Below are positions 47,496 through 56,731 of a stretch of DNA of 64,000 nucleotides, piece after piece. The position numbers and the translations under genes are program-made. Under the pieces are notes generated by a model. The model was not told where the DNA came from, made no database searches, and worked only from the letters and a program-made list of their open reading frames with translations. The number at the start of each line of letters is the position of its first letter. The stretch's first letter is position 1. This DNA comes from JAFGXF01 sp963732595 (GTDB lineage: Bacteria; Chloroflexota; Anaerolineae; Anaerolineales; Anaerolineaceae). The stretch lies in assembly GCA_963732595.1 (NCBI GenBank), contig CAVSZZ010000002.1:620001-684000 (forward strand), in the 5' to 3' direction.

Positions 47496-47984
47496 TTATT
47501 TATCCTTGGGCGCCCACAGGTGCGCCAGCTCCCCACGCGTCGCCAGATTGAGTTCCTTCCAATGCTCGACCGGTAGCTTGAAATGCGCGATGGCTGCCGT
47601 CGGTAAAGCCACGATCGTTCCACTAAGGACCTGTGCAAGTGCTTCCAAGCCTGGATTATGCCCCACCAGCAGTATGCTTTCCACGTCATCCGGAACCTGA
47701 TGGATAACAGCCAACAGCGTTTCCGGCTCAGCCAGGTAAAGCTTTTGGTCGAAACGGACCTCACCGATGTAGACACAGGCCTCAGCCACAATCCCGGCTG
47801 TTTCCCGCGCCCTCTCGGCGGTCGAGGAATAAATGATCTCCGGTGTGCGTTTCTTCCCGCTTAACAGACCGCCTATGCCCGCAGCATCCTTGCGCCCCTT
47901 CTTTTTAAGAGGCCGCTCATGATCCATCAGATGGCTGTCCTTCCAGCTGGATTTTGCGTGACGCATCAGGTAAAGTGTCTTCAT
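47496..47984 (-). CDS. sixA: Phosphohistidine phosphatase SixA family
   Basis: A 162-residue histidine-phosphatase (RHG) protein. The catalytic motif LMRHAKSSW holds the nucleophile His near residue 9, followed by DHERPLKKKGRKDA, TAERARETA and the second-His motif VGHNPGLE. SixA removes phosphate from histidine-phosphorylated proteins such as ArcB or PTS-Ntr components. Its length matches the family. It is a lone gene, divergent from the sugar transferase. In this phylum the target protein is unknown. Confidence 0.88.
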   Translation of the reverse strand: MKTLYLMRHAKSSWKDSHLMDHERPLKKKGRKDAAGIGGLLSGKKRTPEIIYSSTAERARETAGIVAEACVYIGEVRFDQKLYLAEPETLLAVIHQVPDDVESILLVGHNPGLEALAQVLSGTIVALPTAAIAHFKLPVEHWKELNLATRGELAHLWAPKDK

Positions 47985-48103
47985 ACTGTTTCTCCCATTG
48001 TCCTTGGAACGGGAATATTATAAATCACATATTCCATTTTCCTTCCGGTTTTTAAGATGCGGCGCTTGAACGCCCTTACATAGAAGTAAGGTAAAATGCA
48101 ATC

Positions 48104-48721
48104 ATGAGTCCGGATTCCTTCCCGGCCGGGGTTCCCCTGTCAAAACGTCTGTTCGACCTGTGTTGTTCCATCCCAGGTCTGATACTCCTCTCACCTTTCA
48201 TGCTGTTGGTGGCAATACTCATCCTTGTTTTTGACGGTTGGCCGGTCATATTTCTACAGGAACGCCCCGGGCTGCGGTCCAGATTATTCAAAATGGCCAA
48301 GTTCCGCACCATGACGAACACCACCAAATTGGTGTCTCCTGATGAAGACGCCGTACGCATCACTTGGTTGGGAAAATTCCTGCGTACCACCAGTATTGAT
48401 GAATGGCCTCAACTCTTCAATATCCTGTGCGGAGATATGAGCCTGGTCGGCCCGCGCCCACTTCTGGTCCAGTACCTGGAACGTTACACCCCCGAACAAG
48501 CCCGCCGGCATGACGTTCTGCCAGGCATGACCGGTTGGGCACAGGTCAATGGCCGCAATAACCTCTCCTGGAGCGATAAATTCATTCTTGATGTCTGGTA
48601 TGTGGATCACTGGACATTTTGGTTGGACCTTCGCATTTTGTGGATGTCTATAAAGAAGGTCATCAAACGGGAAGGTATCACCCAGGAGGGGTCCGCTTCC
48701 GCTGAAGAATTTAAAGGCTAG
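48104..48721 (+). CDS. Bacterial sugar transferase (undecaprenyl-phosphate sugar-1-phosphate transferase)
   Basis: A 205-residue protein of the WbaP/EpsL catalytic-domain type. One N-terminal membrane hairpin (about residues 20-45) is followed by the conserved blocks FLQERPGL, FKMAKFRTM, LRTTSIDEWPQLFNI, MSLVGPRPL and PGMTGWAQVNGRN. It adds the first sugar phosphate to undecaprenyl phosphate, starting surface polysaccharide or glycoprotein synthesis. It belongs functionally with the Wzz-like and Wzy-like genes at 62.5 kb, though it is 14 kb away. The start at 48104 has no strong ribosome site. Confidence 0.93.
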   Translation: MSPDSFPAGVPLSKRLFDLCCSIPGLILLSPFMLLVAILILVFDGWPVIFLQERPGLRSRLFKMAKFRTMTNTTKLVSPDEDAVRITWLGKFLRTTSIDEWPQLFNILCGDMSLVGPRPLLVQYLERYTPEQARRHDVLPGMTGWAQVNGRNNLSWSDKFILDVWYVDHWTFWLDLRILWMSIKKVIKREGITQEGSASAEEFKG

Positions 48722-48739
48722 CCGTCTACTGATCCGGAA

Positions 48740-49783
48740 TCAATCTGGAATCAATTCGGGGTCGATCAGACCGCTCATCAGCTCAATCAGCATATCCGTG
48801 ATAATCCGTTGCCGTGGCAGCCCCAATAGTCCAGCTTCAGTATTGGAAAAAGCCAGCGGGACGATAACATCGCTTCCCCCACGACCAGCCAATATTTCCA
48901 TCCAGACCGAGTCGAATACGCCAAGTGGACTGCCTGCTTGCAGGCTAACTACCCATAAACTGGCTGCGCTCTCGGGCGGCTCAATCGTGCCGATCATCAT
49001 GATATGCTTCTGGGCGATGTACTCACTCAATCCTGTTGATATCACTCCATCTGGAATGTAAATGGTTGTGACGCCTGCATTAACAAGCGTATCCACCGGC
49101 GTCAGGGCTGCCACTGGGTCTGATGGGTTCAATATCTGGGCATATTGGGGGTAAACTACGAAAGGTGCATATGCCGGTTGGCATAATCCACACCAGTAAT
49201 GCAACCCATTGCTGTAAGCTTGTTGAAGTAAAGTGGCAGTAGTCTGATCAGACGGCAGCAGGATGCCCGCCCGCCAATCGGGTGTAATCACGCCTGCGAT
49301 GAATCCGGCAATGAAGGCCAGGTCCCGGGCATCATAGGTTTGCGCATGAATTAGACTCAGGTTACTACCCGCAATAAGTCCCTCGATACCTACCCCGATA
49401 AACTGTGTCTGTGGCGCCCCCGATGCCAGGCTTGATAGACCCGGATCTGGAGCCAGAACTGCCACAACAGTCATATCCTCACTCAATTCATTCAGATTGA
49501 GGGATGGCCGTACCTGGAACCGCATTACGGAGGCTTCAGTAAGGGACCTCATCTTCAGTTCAAGTTGCTCAGCAAGTATTGGATCGGCTCCATCTGGAAC
49601 CACGAGTACTGCCAAAGGGGGCAGCGGAGTGGGAGTTGCCGGACTTACGGTTGGTGTGAGTGCTGTGAAAGTGGCGGTAAGATCTGGGGGAGGGGTATTG
49701 GATGGGAAGGCGGTGCAACCGGAGATCAGTAAAATGATCAGGAGAAGGATCTGGAATACACGCCGAAATGGGTTAATCAGCAT
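48740..49783 (-). CDS. BMP/PnrA-like periplasmic binding lipoprotein
   Basis: A 347-residue lipoprotein: signal ending LLISGC (Cys near residue 23), a Thr/Pro linker with PTPLPP, then a domain resembling the basic membrane protein (PnrA) solute-binding fold. Recognisable parts are ARDLAFIAGFIAGVITPDW, a stretch corresponding to the nucleoside-binding cleft, and DSVWMEILAG. The classical DDSGF-type N-terminal strand is altered (VLVVPDGADP), and no ABC permease or ATPase genes are next to it, so it may be a sensor or orphan binding protein. It converges with the sugar transferase. Confidence 0.65.
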   Translation of the reverse strand: MLINPFRRVFQILLLIILLISGCTAFPSNTPPPDLTATFTALTPTVSPATPTPLPPLAVLVVPDGADPILAEQLELKMRSLTEASVMRFQVRPSLNLNELSEDMTVVAVLAPDPGLSSLASGAPQTQFIGVGIEGLIAGSNLSLIHAQTYDARDLAFIAGFIAGVITPDWRAGILLPSDQTTATLLQQAYSNGLHYWCGLCQPAYAPFVVYPQYAQILNPSDPVAALTPVDTLVNAGVTTIYIPDGVISTGLSEYIAQKHIMMIGTIEPPESAASLWVVSLQAGSPLGVFDSVWMEILAGRGGSDVIVPLAFSNTEAGLLGLPRQRIITDMLIELMSGLIDPELIPD

Positions 49784-49949
49784 TTGAAAATTTTACCTCA
49801 ATTACTGTCAGAATTCTCGCTCACAGGTGAAAATACTACGCTGTATTATAATAGTTGATGCTCATGGATGCACCAATCGCGAGCAACACACATCCTTATC
49901 CTTTCATATTTAATATCCAACTGATCATACCGACTGCGAGAGTGCGAAG

Positions 49950-51122
49950 ATGAATGAATACCCAGAAGATGAATATTTCGAGGATCACCCTTCTTCAATG
50001 GCCCGTCGCCGCCGTGAGCGCCGCAAACTGACGGAACTCAATGATGAGGCTTCCGACACCCTTGGCTCACTGGAGTTACGCACATCCTTTAATCTGGAAT
50101 TCTTTCTTTCCTGCTTGTTGACCGGTGTTCTGGTAGGCGTTGGTGTGTTGTTGGACTCACCGATCATTCTGCTTACAGCTGCCGCTCTTGCCCCCATTAT
50201 GTCACCAGTTACCCGCATCAGCCTTTCGATCACACTCGGGTCGTTTGGCCTTTTCTTCCAAAGTCTGGCGGGCTTTCTGGTGGGTGGCGGATTGATCTTC
50301 ACATTCAGTTTTGGAATCGGGATACTCTCAAAAGTATGGCGTGGATTATCAATCAGCCAGGCGCTCGTACATGCCCACCTGACCATCCCGGATATCCTGA
50401 TCCTGATCCTGGCGATCGTTTGGATGACGATTTCATTAATCCGATCGGAACACAAACCTGTCATTCCTAGCATTTTGGTCGCCTACTTGCTGGCCTTACC
50501 TCTTGCTGTGGCTGGTTATGGCCTTGGTCGTGGTGAGTCTCTGTTATGGCCTGATGGGCTGTATGTTTTCGTGGTTAACTTTAGCGGGTCGATCCTGGTC
50601 GGTTACTTCACCTTGATATTCGCCGGTGCCAAACCGAAACCCTATCGTTTTTGGAATGGGCTCAAGAGTCTCCTCTTACTTGTTGTTATCATTGGATTGG
50701 TGGCAGCCAGCGGGTTCATGACCATTCAAAATTGGCAAAGCGTACCCTTGAAGATCGTCACACCCACTCGCACACCCAATTTCACCGTGCCCCCAACTAA
50801 AACCTCCACACCCATCACACCTACACAAACGCCAACAGAAACACCCGTTCCTACGACTACTTTTACGCCCACATTAACCCCTTCGATCACACCCACCCCA
50901 TTCCTGGTGTTGGTTAATACAGAAGATGGTGCACTGATTCGTGCTGAACCGAGTCCCAGTGCAAGGGTTATCACTTCAGCCATGATAGGAACCCAATTAA
51001 GAGTATTGGATCAAATAACCGACGAAAATGGTACACTCTGGGCACACGTGGTCGTGATGAAGAATGGGGTTGAAGGCTGGATCGTTGTGAAGTTTATTGC
51101 CACATTGACACCCGCCCCATAA
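49950..51122 (+). CDS. DUF389 membrane protein fused to a C-terminal SH3b domain
   Basis: A 390-residue protein. A charged, disordered N-terminus (RRRRERRK) is followed by a DUF389-type block of about six membrane helices (residues about 55-255; LDSPIILLTAAALAPIMSPV is the family's hallmark), a last helix near 243-262, a Thr/Pro-rich linker (about 270-320) and a bacterial SH3 domain (about 325-388, GALIRAEPSPSARVI and EGWIVVKF). SH3b domains bind cell-wall peptides, so this places a wall-reading module outside the cell on a membrane body. The gene is monocistronic. A -10-like TATAAT lies at 49847-49852. The DUF389 function is unknown. Confidence 0.82.
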   Translation: MNEYPEDEYFEDHPSSMARRRRERRKLTELNDEASDTLGSLELRTSFNLEFFLSCLLTGVLVGVGVLLDSPIILLTAAALAPIMSPVTRISLSITLGSFGLFFQSLAGFLVGGGLIFTFSFGIGILSKVWRGLSISQALVHAHLTIPDILILILAIVWMTISLIRSEHKPVIPSILVAYLLALPLAVAGYGLGRGESLLWPDGLYVFVVNFSGSILVGYFTLIFAGAKPKPYRFWNGLKSLLLLVVIIGLVAASGFMTIQNWQSVPLKIVTPTRTPNFTVPPTKTSTPITPTQTPTETPVPTTTFTPTLTPSITPTPFLVLVNTEDGALIRAEPSPSARVITSAMIGTQLRVLDQITDENGTLWAHVVVMKNGVEGWIVVKFIATLTPAP

Positions 51123-51171
51123 TTAAAGGTGGGTATTCGCGATATTAGATTCATAAAGCAGGAGTAGCTTA

Positions 51172-52632
51172 ATGACGATACATTTCGGGACTGACGGCTG
51201 GCGCGCGGTCATCTCAGACACCTTTACATTCACAAATCTGCGACTGGTCTCCCAGGCAATTGCCGACGCCATCAACACCGAGAGTTGGAATAATGGCACC
51301 CCGCTGGAGCAACCCCCGGATCCCCACAAGATGGTTGTTGGTTTTGATACCCGCTTTCTTTCTGACCGTTATGCCCAGGAAGCAGCTCGTGTCCTGGCTG
51401 GCAACGGGATTACCGTGTTCCTGGCCCAGGGAAATGCACCCACTCCCGTCATCTCGTATGCTGTGCGCCAAATGAATGCCATCGGTGGAATCATGATCAC
51501 TGCCTCCCATAACGCCCCACGGTACAATGGCATCAAACTTAAAGCGGCTTACGGCGGTTCAGCTCTACCGGATCAATGCCGTATGGTTGAAGTTTTTCTA
51601 AATGATAATGAGGAACAGGGTCGCGGACCAAACCTGATGGATTACGATCAGGCACGCTCCACAGGCCTTATCCAGCGATTCAATCCCCTTATCGCTTATA
51701 CCGAAAAGATCCGTCAGTTAATTAACTTCGACATCATTGCCGAAAATCCACAGAGACTGGTGGTCGATTCCATGTACGGGTCAGGACAAGGTGTCATCCG
51801 CAGCCTTCTGCAGGGAACCGGGTGCGAGGTCCAGGAAATACGTGGAGAACTGAATCCCGGTTTTGGCGGGATTCATCCCGAGCCGATAGCGAAATACCTG
51901 GGAGCATTATCCGGTGCCATCAGTACAGGGCTTGGCAATTTTGGTCTGGCAACAGATGGAGACGCAGATCGTATCGGCGCCATGGATGAGCGGGGTAATT
52001 TTGTCGATCCCCACAAGATCATGTGTCTGGCGCTGCAATACCTCGTGGCAAAACGTGGCTGGAAAGGTTCTGTGGTTCGCACGGTTTCCACTACACGCAT
52101 GATCGATCGTCTGGCACAAAAATACGATCTGACCGTCCATGAGACCCCGGTTGGTTTCAACCATATTGCTGACTGGATGCTGCAGGAGGATGTTCTGATC
52201 GGAGGCGAGGAATCTGGCGGTATTTCCTTCAAGGGTCATATTCCTGAAGGGGACGGTGTGATCATGGGCCTGCTGTTACTAGAGATCATAGCTGAGTCAA
52301 AAGCCACCTTGCAAGATCTCGTAGACGCCCTGCTTAAAGAAGTCGGACCCGCCTTTTATGAACGAAGGGATTTGCGGCTGAGCCATCCGGTATCAAAATC
52401 CACGATCATCCACAAACTTGAAACGGAAATGCCATCACAAATCGGTGGCGAACGACTCCTGTCAACAAGCAGTTTGGATGGTGTGAAATATCTCCTTGCG
52501 GATGACTCCTGGTTATTAATACGTCCTTCGGGCACCGAACCTGTTTTAAGGGTTTATGCCGAAGGACGCACACCTGAAATGGTTACCGCTCTGCTGGAAT
52601 ATGGGGAAGGCATTGCCAGCAGCGTGGTGTAG
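51172..52632 (+). CDS. Phosphoglucomutase / phosphomannomutase family protein
   Basis: A 486-residue alpha-D-phosphohexomutase. The catalytic phosphoserine is Ser112 in TASHNAP, the metal loop is DGDADR near 262, the sugar-binding loop is GGEESGG near 345, and the phosphate-binding loop is RPSGTEP near 450. A GGAG ribosome site precedes ATG 51172. It interconverts hexose-1- and hexose-6-phosphates and feeds nucleotide-sugar and exopolysaccharide synthesis. Sequence alone does not decide between glucose and mannose. Confidence 0.93.
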   Translation: MTIHFGTDGWRAVISDTFTFTNLRLVSQAIADAINTESWNNGTPLEQPPDPHKMVVGFDTRFLSDRYAQEAARVLAGNGITVFLAQGNAPTPVISYAVRQMNAIGGIMITASHNAPRYNGIKLKAAYGGSALPDQCRMVEVFLNDNEEQGRGPNLMDYDQARSTGLIQRFNPLIAYTEKIRQLINFDIIAENPQRLVVDSMYGSGQGVIRSLLQGTGCEVQEIRGELNPGFGGIHPEPIAKYLGALSGAISTGLGNFGLATDGDADRIGAMDERGNFVDPHKIMCLALQYLVAKRGWKGSVVRTVSTTRMIDRLAQKYDLTVHETPVGFNHIADWMLQEDVLIGGEESGGISFKGHIPEGDGVIMGLLLLEIIAESKATLQDLVDALLKEVGPAFYERRDLRLSHPVSKSTIIHKLETEMPSQIGGERLLSTSSLDGVKYLLADDSWLLIRPSGTEPVLRVYAEGRTPEMVTALLEYGEGIASSVV

Positions 52633-52647
52633 TGGTCGGTGATCTGA

Positions 52648-53196
52648 TCAGGTCTGGTTGCTCATCCTCAGGCGTCTGACCAGGAAGATAACGACAACCA
52701 GAACAAGGCTCAAGGATATCAGTCCCGGCAGACCCACTTCATCTGCAAAACCTGTATTGGGCAATACTCCCGCCGTTCCCAAGTAAGTGGCAGTCAAACG
52801 CGCCTCGGCAGCTTGTGTCATCAGGACTGCCACCGTCGCTGTGCGGGGGTCAACGGTCCCGGTAGTCGGAGTCTTTGTTGCGCTGGGGGTTTGGGTTTTA
52901 GCCGGAGTTGTGGTCACGCGCGCCCTCTCGGTGGCAGTAGACCAGATCGAGATATTCGCTTCCTGGGTCAACATGACCGCTGTGGCTGTCGCAGCTGTAT
53001 TCTGTTGATCGACTTGGGTTGTACCCGTCTGTCTGGATTGCGGCAGGAGATAGAAATTAATGAACGCATACGCTACCGCACCGATTATGGCGATAGCAGC
53101 AATAATCCCAAACACAGTCAGTAACGGTTTCGCATTGAATTTGGATTTGGTTGTGCGATCCGGACCGAGATTGAATTGACCAAAATCTTGTCCCAT
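52648..53196 (-). CDS. Small membrane protein with LPXTG-type sortase signal
   Basis: A 182-residue protein. It has a short cytosolic N-terminus, a membrane helix (about residues 25-50), a Thr/Ala-rich extracellular stalk with TPTT repeats (about 55-120), then LPNTGFADEVG, a hydrophobic helix and the basic tail VRRLRMSNQT. That is a textbook cell-wall sorting signal (LPxTG, helix, positive tail). The motif resembles LPWTGFAPN and QPSTGFAPG in the two giant proteins, so all may share a sortase system. AAGGAG precedes ATG 53196. Converges with the hexomutase. Confidence 0.75.
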   Translation of the reverse strand: MGQDFGQFNLGPDRTTKSKFNAKPLLTVFGIIAAIAIIGAVAYAFINFYLLPQSRQTGTTQVDQQNTAATATAVMLTQEANISIWSTATERARVTTTPAKTQTPSATKTPTTGTVDPRTATVAVLMTQAAEARLTATYLGTAGVLPNTGFADEVGLPGLISLSLVLVVVIFLVRRLRMSNQT

Positions 53197-53226
53197 ATTG
53201 TTCTCCTTGCCTCCAGACAGAGTCTG

Positions 53227-54279
53227 CTAGAGGATTACTTCAAGATTCACGAGAGGCTGTACTATTTCTTCGCCATTTTCCAGCGTGCAAATCGCAGATT
53301 GAGCTATGCTGCCGCTTGGAAATACACGTTCTTCCGGTAGCAGGGTTTTGATCCGCGCAGTCTCCCAGAGTGGAGATTGCAAGATACGTACCAATTGCCC
53401 CACTTTATACTCTGCGTCTTCAGGCGATTCAGACAACGGGGACTCCTCCCTTTTAGGGATAACAATCTCCGGTCGTGAGCCAAGACATCGGTCCCAGGTG
53501 CAGGCATTAACGCAGGCAACCCGCTTATCCATGGTTGATATGATGTTGAACGTATGTCCATCATAAACAGCTTTTCCAATCCCGACCAGAGCCATGATCG
53601 GGAGGGTCATCCGACTCGCATATTCCAATAAATCGGGAGCGATGCCCGATATAACCAGCCCCCTCAGAGGTATCTCCTCTGCCCGATGAAGCACTTCTGA
53701 TTTCATGCAAGGCCCGCCAAACACAACCGATCCACGAAGGGATACATCCATCCGCTCCGGGGTTAATTCCTCGATCCGACTACGAGCCATACAGATCATC
53801 AGGCCTTCTGCCATTCCCTGGTTGCCCCACACACCCTGCATCAATGCACCTCCGCTGGTGATGATGGCACCGAAATTCGGAATGACTTCCCTGACCGTGC
53901 CTGTGAATCCTGCTTTCACCACAATGGGATTGGATCCATGTTCCACGATCACTCTACCGTTGGTTATTTCAACAATCCTGCCATCCACCGGTGAAGTCAC
54001 CGTCTTTGCCAGTAAGCCACCTTTTCGCGCGATCAATGTACCCACCGCAACAGGATCCCCAACCCTGACCGCTAAAGTTTTATCAACCCGGAGCAATTCG
54101 ACCTCTAACTGATCCAGGATATTTATCTCGAGATGCTTCTCAGGGAGTTCAATCGATGCAATCACCTCATTGGTCGTGACCGGTTGCCCGTTGGTGACCA
54201 GCACATTTCCTGCAACCGGCAGCCTTCTGACCCGTGTGATCCTGCAAGAGGGGTTCAGGTAGACGTATTTTGCAGTCAT
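53227..54279 (-). CDS. Barrel-sandwich (lipoyl-like) protein of unknown function
   Basis: A 350-residue soluble protein that I do not recognise as a named family. VTSPVDGRIVEI and GAIITSGG match the barrel-sandwich hybrid fold seen in lipoyl, biotin and HlyD-type domains, with an N-terminal half (residues 20-120) of that kind. The C-terminal segment KVGQLVRILQSPLWETARIK resembles a KOW motif. There is a central CVNACTWDRCLGSR stretch with three cysteines, possibly a metal site. The start at 54279 is four bases after the stop of the MutL-like gene; a longer start at 54294 would overlap it. Last gene of the operon. Confidence 0.6.
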   Translation of the reverse strand: MTAKYVYLNPSCRITRVRRLPVAGNVLVTNGQPVTTNEVIASIELPEKHLEINILDQLEVELLRVDKTLAVRVGDPVAVGTLIARKGGLLAKTVTSPVDGRIVEITNGRVIVEHGSNPIVVKAGFTGTVREVIPNFGAIITSGGALMQGVWGNQGMAEGLMICMARSRIEELTPERMDVSLRGSVVFGGPCMKSEVLHRAEEIPLRGLVISGIAPDLLEYASRMTLPIMALVGIGKAVYDGHTFNIISTMDKRVACVNACTWDRCLGSRPEIVIPKREESPLSESPEDAEYKVGQLVRILQSPLWETARIKTLLPEERVFPSGSIAQSAICTLENGEEIVQPLVNLEVIL

Positions 54280-54283
54280 ACCT

Positions 54284-56044
54284 TCATCTCGCAATCTCCA
54301 GCATCTTTTGCCTGTTGTTCATTAACCACTCCCGTTGTGCACCAGGATCTTTTCGTAGAACCAACGGTCGTCCGCGCGCATCTATGACGATCCCCAACTG
54401 ACTTCCCTCAACAGTCACTCCACTCCGGGGGTCAAACCTCGTTCCCATGCCAGCCCCACTATGCAGGCTGATCTTAACTTCGGCTTTCGTCCCGGGTCGC
54501 AAGGGGAACGAAGATAACCCCCCCGCAGGAATATCAAGCCTGGTTTCCGGCCCATCTTGCTCCACAATGACCAACGAAAGCAGGCGGGAACCCTCCCTTG
54601 CTTTATGGACCGGAGCAATGATCGTCGCCAACCGGGGAACAGCCCCCCCCGACAAACAATGCAATGGGATGCTCGCATCCATGTGCGCGGCAGTACCCAA
54701 ACTGGCTGCAATGCCATCCTGATCGTAGAATACGTCACAAAGACCAATCGGTTGGAGAATATCCAGCATCTGCAACAAACCCAGCCCACGCTCCTGATGA
54801 TGATCCTGTCGACTTCCGGTGATCAGGATGAAATCAGCGTCAGCACAGAAATCACGTGAAATTAGCGTTTTTGGAAAATCATGTTTCTTACTCAGTGTAT
54901 GCCATGATCGTATTCCAGCCACCCGGGTAAGGCTCTCTTCAATGGATGCATCCCCACTAGTAACCGGCAGCCGCCCTGGGTAAAGCGATCCAGCTGAAAG
55001 GTACTCTGCCAGATAAACCGAATTGATGGTATCAGGACTCCAGTGCGCCACATCTGAAGGTTGATATTGGCTGACGAGCATGCCCGGATCGAATTTCATA
55101 CAACCGTTTAGCTGTTGGTATGAAGTGCATCGGCCATCCAGACTGACAGTCAGACTGGTAGCGATCCCGTCCAACTGAATGGCAATGCCCCCACAGGTGC
55201 GTTTTTCAGATATCCCAAGAATTGCCAGGAAATCTTCGATTGCCCGGATCGATGGACGTATTTGATTAAGGACTAACGGGCGTGTGCCAGGTTGTAAACT
55301 GAATCGTTTTACCCACATGCGATTGCACACGTCCGACAGGACTTCACGAGCCGGTTGAATATCCACTTCGGATAAGCGGGGCTGAACATTGGATGCGGTG
55401 AATATTAAAGTCAGTGGCTCCAACTTGGTCTTGACATAATCCGCCACCATGGAATTCCCTGCAAAGACAACGACAGGCCGTAAATCCTGGGGGAGGACTG
55501 AAATGGAACGTGCAACCAAATCCACAGATGACCGTAAGACATTATCGGCGCCCTGCTCTGTACCCCCGGTCAACAGAATCAACTCCGGTCGTTTTGCCAG
55601 TACCAAATCCATTCTTTCTTCATCAGAGCTGCCATCTGTTGCAGAGATCTGACCAACGATCTCGAGTGGCAGTTCTTTTACCAGCAGTAAGCCTGCATTC
55701 ATTGAACCGGTAGGCATGAGTCCGAACAGGATGACCTTTATCGGCACAGGCAATGACCAGCTTAATGCAATGCGGTCCACGCCGCGCGTCAGACCGTCCG
55801 CCGGGAATAGTATATTGCCATCTTCAGTCAGAAGTTCATGATCACTATTGTTCATTAAGTCAGTTAAAGCTTTACTCAAATCCTTGCGATTGATCGATCC
55901 TTGTGCATTAAGGAAAGTGGGTGTGCGCGATATGCCAGCAAGTCGGTAAACGCCTTCCTCCCGCTCGAAGAGGCAGGCCTTGATCACCTCCGGGGAGATA
56001 TCAAGTGCTAACAGGGATGTGATAGCCTGGTTGGCTGGCGGCAT
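54284..56044 (-). CDS. MutL/GlmL-like protein (actin/Hsp70-type ATPase fold)
   Basis: A 586-residue protein that resembles the MutL/GlmL family, proteins linked to coenzyme-B12-dependent glutamate mutase. It has an N-terminal phosphate-1-type strand (SLLALDISPEVIKACLF), an SSDEERMDLVLAKRPELILL segment, GGTEQGADNVLRS and FAGNSMVADYV, in the order expected. No mutase genes (glmE/glmS) are in the window, so the role here is probably different. It is the largest soluble protein of the seven-gene operon, follows the membrane protein at 56048 by a few bases and may be an ATP-driven chaperone or scaffold. The family call is by pattern only. Confidence 0.6.
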   Translation of the reverse strand: MPPANQAITSLLALDISPEVIKACLFEREEGVYRLAGISRTPTFLNAQGSINRKDLSKALTDLMNNSDHELLTEDGNILFPADGLTRGVDRIALSWSLPVPIKVILFGLMPTGSMNAGLLLVKELPLEIVGQISATDGSSDEERMDLVLAKRPELILLTGGTEQGADNVLRSSVDLVARSISVLPQDLRPVVVFAGNSMVADYVKTKLEPLTLIFTASNVQPRLSEVDIQPAREVLSDVCNRMWVKRFSLQPGTRPLVLNQIRPSIRAIEDFLAILGISEKRTCGGIAIQLDGIATSLTVSLDGRCTSYQQLNGCMKFDPGMLVSQYQPSDVAHWSPDTINSVYLAEYLSAGSLYPGRLPVTSGDASIEESLTRVAGIRSWHTLSKKHDFPKTLISRDFCADADFILITGSRQDHHQERGLGLLQMLDILQPIGLCDVFYDQDGIAASLGTAAHMDASIPLHCLSGGAVPRLATIIAPVHKAREGSRLLSLVIVEQDGPETRLDIPAGGLSSFPLRPGTKAEVKISLHSGAGMGTRFDPRSGVTVEGSQLGIVIDARGRPLVLRKDPGAQREWLMNNRQKMLEIAR

Positions 56045-56047
56045 GTG

Positions 56048-56731
56048 CTAGCTTCCCATCGCCCTTAGAAAATTGATCATAAAAGCAACGCGTTCTACCA
56101 TGGCAGTTATCGTTGCAGATAGAACCCCCGCAAAAATTGCACCAAAACTGATGCCCGCGATCACTTTACCTATCCACGCCAATATTTCAATTAACCAACC
56201 TCTTCGGATCTTCCCATCCCGGGATTGTCTGGCCCCGTATTGGAAATAGATCAATGTGGTCAAAGTACCCAGGACCATTAATACGCCATTTACAATGGGT
56301 TCCCAGGAATATATCTGGGGACGAGCAGTCGGCTGGACAAACGGAAGGTTGATCGATGCCATGAATTGGGGGATCAATGTACCAGTCACAGCCCCACCAA
56401 TTGCAACTGCAGCACCCACCCCCACCAGAAAACCCATCGGCAGATTACCAAGACGCGCAAGTTTGGGATTCAGTTTCATGGCCAATAAGATACTCATGAT
56501 CAATCCCACAACTCCAATCACCTTGTTCGTCAGCGACCCGGTAATGATCGTCAGGAACAGGCGGGGCCAGAACACCTGTGAAAACAGTATCAAGGTTACA
56601 TAACCTGCCGTGATACCGATGAACGCGTATATCACGATTCTGAATAGTATGTTATCCCCGGCCAGGTAACTGAACACCAGGATCGTCAGGAAAAAACCAA
56701 TAAAGGACCAGACGATATCACCGGGAAGCAT
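56048..56731 (-). CDS. Multi-pass membrane protein, unknown
   Basis: About 228 residues with roughly seven hydrophobic segments. The start is ambiguous: ATG 56731 has a GTAGGA site and overlaps the previous gene's stop by 13 bases, whereas ATG 56761 or 56833 would extend it by 10 or 34 residues. Loops between helices contain KLNPKLARLGNLPMG and the basic patch GARQSRDGKIRRGW. No family recognised. It is in tight order with the zinc-ribbon membrane gene and the MutL-like gene, so it is probably part of one membrane complex with them. Confidence 0.6.
   Translation of the reverse strand: MLPGDIVWSFIGFFLTILVFSYLAGDNILFRIVIYAFIGITAGYVTLILFSQVFWPRLFLTIITGSLTNKVIGVVGLIMSILLAMKLNPKLARLGNLPMGFLVGVGAAVAIGGAVTGTLIPQFMASINLPFVQPTARPQIYSWEPIVNGVLMVLGTLTTLIYFQYGARQSRDGKIRRGWLIEILAWIGKVIAGISFGAIFAGVLSATITAMVERVAFMINFLRAMGS

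Noticed and set aside
54284..56044. DNA mismatch repair MutL
   Set aside because: No GHKL ATPase motifs; the pattern fits the unrelated MutL of the glutamate mutase type.
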